From positions 1 through 64,000 of the forward strand of contig CAYTWB010000001.1 in NCBI GenBank assembly GCA_964441945.1: a stretch of DNA of 64,000 nucleotides. The letters are read 5' to 3'. The notes under the pieces are model-generated. The model was not told where the DNA came from and did not search any database. It saw nothing but the letters and a program-made list of their open reading frames with translations. Numbering within the stretch: position 1 is the first letter of the stretch; each line of letters opens with the position of its first letter. The translations under genes and the position numbers were made by a program. The stretch is from JADGQM01 sp964441945 (GTDB taxonomy: Bacteria; Desulfobacterota; Syntrophobacteria; Syntrophobacterales; Syntrophobacteraceae). Positions 62,757 to 64,000 of this stretch are shown here, piece after piece.

Positions 62757-63574
62757 GTCAGTTCGTTATTCAATCCGGTTGAAAATATGCGGTTCATTCG
62801 AAGGACCCGAATACAACTGCCGCTCCAGAAGTCGAAAGGAAAGGGGCCGGTGGCCCATTCTTAAGCTTCGGCAGCGCTTTTCAAAACTCCCCCGGCTCCC
62901 TTAGTCACGCGGGCATTGAGCCAGTACTTATTATTGACAATTGGCACCTTGTCAAGATGTTCAGATTTCACACCGGCAATTCCGGTATTGACTGCTTCTC
63001 AATCTAATAATCCCTGGATTTCAATTGTCCGGATCAGGAAGGTTTGAGTTACATTTCGTTCCATATCGCTGCTAGTATTTTTGCCTGTAAATCAGGATAC
63101 TCAAGGCGATCCCTGACAAGGCTTCGGTGGAAGAAGGTTGCGCGATTCGGGCTTGTTAGAATCATGATTGCCCTCGGGTAATGGGCTCATTGCGAAGCGA
63201 GCAGGAGAAGTGTGATAGCCTGGAAAGGTTGACTCCATTGCTTTGAGCAATCTTCCAACCATTAGACTGTAGAGCTGGGAGGAGGTGAGCAAGGCGATCT
63301 TTCTCTTTCTTGATTTTCATTTCTTCCGTCGAATCGCTTTTCAAACCACTCATGACTTTCAACAGATGGTTTTCATAGCGATAGGCGGTTTCTCTTTTAG
63401 AAGCCGTCTGAAAATTACATAATGCTGTCTGTTCAGTACCCCATCGGGCGAGCATAAAGCCCGCCACTACGCTGCGAATAGCCACGGGGTGTAGGGGCGC
63501 GGTTAATCCTAGCCCGCACCGGACCGATTTTCAGGCGGTCTCTCAGACCGGATGTCGAGCGTCCATCCGCTTGA
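62757..63574. other. About 820 bases without a supported gene
   Basis: A promoter candidate for the nucleotidyltransferase/kinase pair lies at 62,927-62,955. The rest holds several short open frames on both strands (the longest about 107 codons, 63,162-63,485, minus) with no ribosome site and no recognisable domain. Base composition is more AT-rich than the flanks, so a decayed gene or transferred fragment is possible. I see no tRNA, terminal repeats or transposase. Confidence 0.5.
62927..62955 (-). promoter_or_regulatory. Sigma-70-like promoter with overlapping 7-bp dyad
   Basis: On the minus strand TTGACA (62950-62955) is a perfect -35 box, with AATAAG (62927-62932, 4 of 6) 17 bases on. 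The -35 box is part of an inverted repeat TTGACAA-N8-TTGTCAA, which could be an operator. It is 171 bases before the nucleotidyltransferase start. Confidence 0.45.
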
Positions 63575-64000
63575 TCAAGGGGTATCCCTGCTCCCGGTGG
63601 AGCTGAAGTCGACTACTTCCCCCCACCATTTCTCTGTCGGAGACATGGGCCACGTGTTGTGGTAGGCCGCCTGAAAAACCCACAGGCGCTTAGGGGACTG
63701 GACGGCTTCATAGAAAGCAAGGGTGTGCTTGTTCGGGATGATTTCATCTTCTCCGGCCATCAGGAGCGCCACCGGTTTCTTGAAATCCTTGAGGTTTGCC
63801 ACATTGTCATACCGGTCCCTGACCATCCATTTTGCCGGCAGGAACCAGTACAGGGCCTGAGCCAGGTCCGGAAGATTGTTCCAGGGGGTTATCAGGACCA
63901 CACCATTGACATCGAGAGACTTGTCCGCAGCCACACCCGTTGCCACGGCACATCCGAGGGATTCCCCCCAAACATACAGCGGACCGCTAAACGCCTGTCT
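63575..64000 (-). CDS. Alpha/beta hydrolase, partial (5' end beyond window)
   Basis: The visible 141 codons are the C-terminal part of a serine hydrolase reading in from the right edge. The nucleophile elbow GESLG is in YVWGESLGCAVATG, the acid in MAGEDEIIPNKHT and the base in AAYHNTWP, giving a complete Ser-Asp-His triad. These features fit the BEM46/YfhR-like subgroup (often called alpha/beta fold peptidase or lysophospholipase-like). The substrate is unknown. A GTG at 63946 could start a shorter product but would lose the nucleophile, so the frame is treated as cut by the window end. Confidence 0.82.
   Translation of the reverse strand, partial: RQAFSGPLYVWGESLGCAVATGVAADKSLDVNGVVLITPWNNLPDLAQALYWFLPAKWMVRDRYDNVANLKDFKKPVALLMAGEDEIIPNKHTLAFYEAVQSPKRLWVFQAAYHNTWPMSPTEKWWGEVVDFSSTGSRDTP

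Noticed and set aside
63162..63485. A 107-codon minus-strand frame with a stretch (LLPALQSNGWKIAQ) faintly like the end of an NtrC-type activator
   Set aside because: The helix-turn-helix that should follow is absent in all three frames, and no ribosome site is seen, so it is not called as a gene or pseudogene.
1..64000. CRISPR arrays, insertion sequences, tRNA or rRNA genes
   Set aside because: Read through for direct repeats, terminal inverted repeats with transposase frames, and cloverleaf-like sequences; none was convincing.

Overview
The window looks like chromosomal DNA of a Gram-negative bacterium, most likely a Desulfobacterota (old Deltaproteobacteria) member close to Syntrophobacterales. 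This is inferred from the gene mix, not from a marker gene: lipid A and LPS-core genes, an Mla lipid-transport operon, a dnaK-cbpA-cbpM-clpB chaperone operon, a CoA-transferase/GNAT fusion, and large PAS/GAF kinases. I see no tRNA, rRNA, CRISPR array, insertion sequence, integrase or origin.

Left part (1-26.3 kb), mostly minus strand. It holds a LysM lytic transglycosylase; a divergent CoA-transferase/GNAT fusion; a 55-aa small protein; a Nudix hydrolase started by TTG; a tiny lipoprotein; an HDOD protein paired with a hybrid histidine kinase; the chaperone operon; a second PAS/GAF kinase with an eroded ATP-binding domain; two L,D-transpeptidase lipoproteins separated by an 18-bp perfect hairpin; an NmrA/NDUFA9-like SDR; a DUF523-DUF1722 protein; glutamine synthetase I-alpha; and a run reading exported protein, glycine-zipper lipoprotein, MlaE, MlaF, MlaD and a PqiC-type lipoprotein. 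Envelope maintenance and stress dominate.

Middle part (26.8-42.9 kb), all plus strand. It starts with a PaaK-type ligase and an orphan branched-chain-type binding protein. A tightly packed LPS operon follows, with many 4-nt ATGA overlaps: heptosyltransferase WaaF, an ICMT-like methyltransferase, MsbA, an LpxL-type acyltransferase, a second GT9 heptosyltransferase, a GT4, an AT-rich GT39-like membrane protein, several GT2 enzymes, WecB, an FkbM methyltransferase and a class I methyltransferase.

Right part (42.97-62.76 kb), all minus strand and converging on the LPS operon. This is a surface-polysaccharide precursor cluster. It contains a MurU/AmgK-like nucleotidyltransferase-kinase pair, a WbpE-type aminotransferase, a WbpB-WbpD fusion, three separate asparagine-synthetase-type amidotransferases, two SDR epimerases, two GT4 enzymes, a WbpI-type 2-epimerase, a long nucleotide-sugar dehydrogenase and an initiating sugar-phosphate transferase. 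Together WbpA-, B/D-, E- and I-like enzymes give a complete predicted route from UDP-GlcNAc to UDP-ManNAc3NAcA. The three AsnB-like enzymes suggest that uronic acid carboxyls are amidated. No Wzx, Wzy, Wzz or Wzm/Wzt is visible, so export and polymerisation must be encoded elsewhere.

The right end (62.76-64 kb) is about 0.8 kb without a supported gene, then the 3' part of an alpha/beta hydrolase running off the edge.
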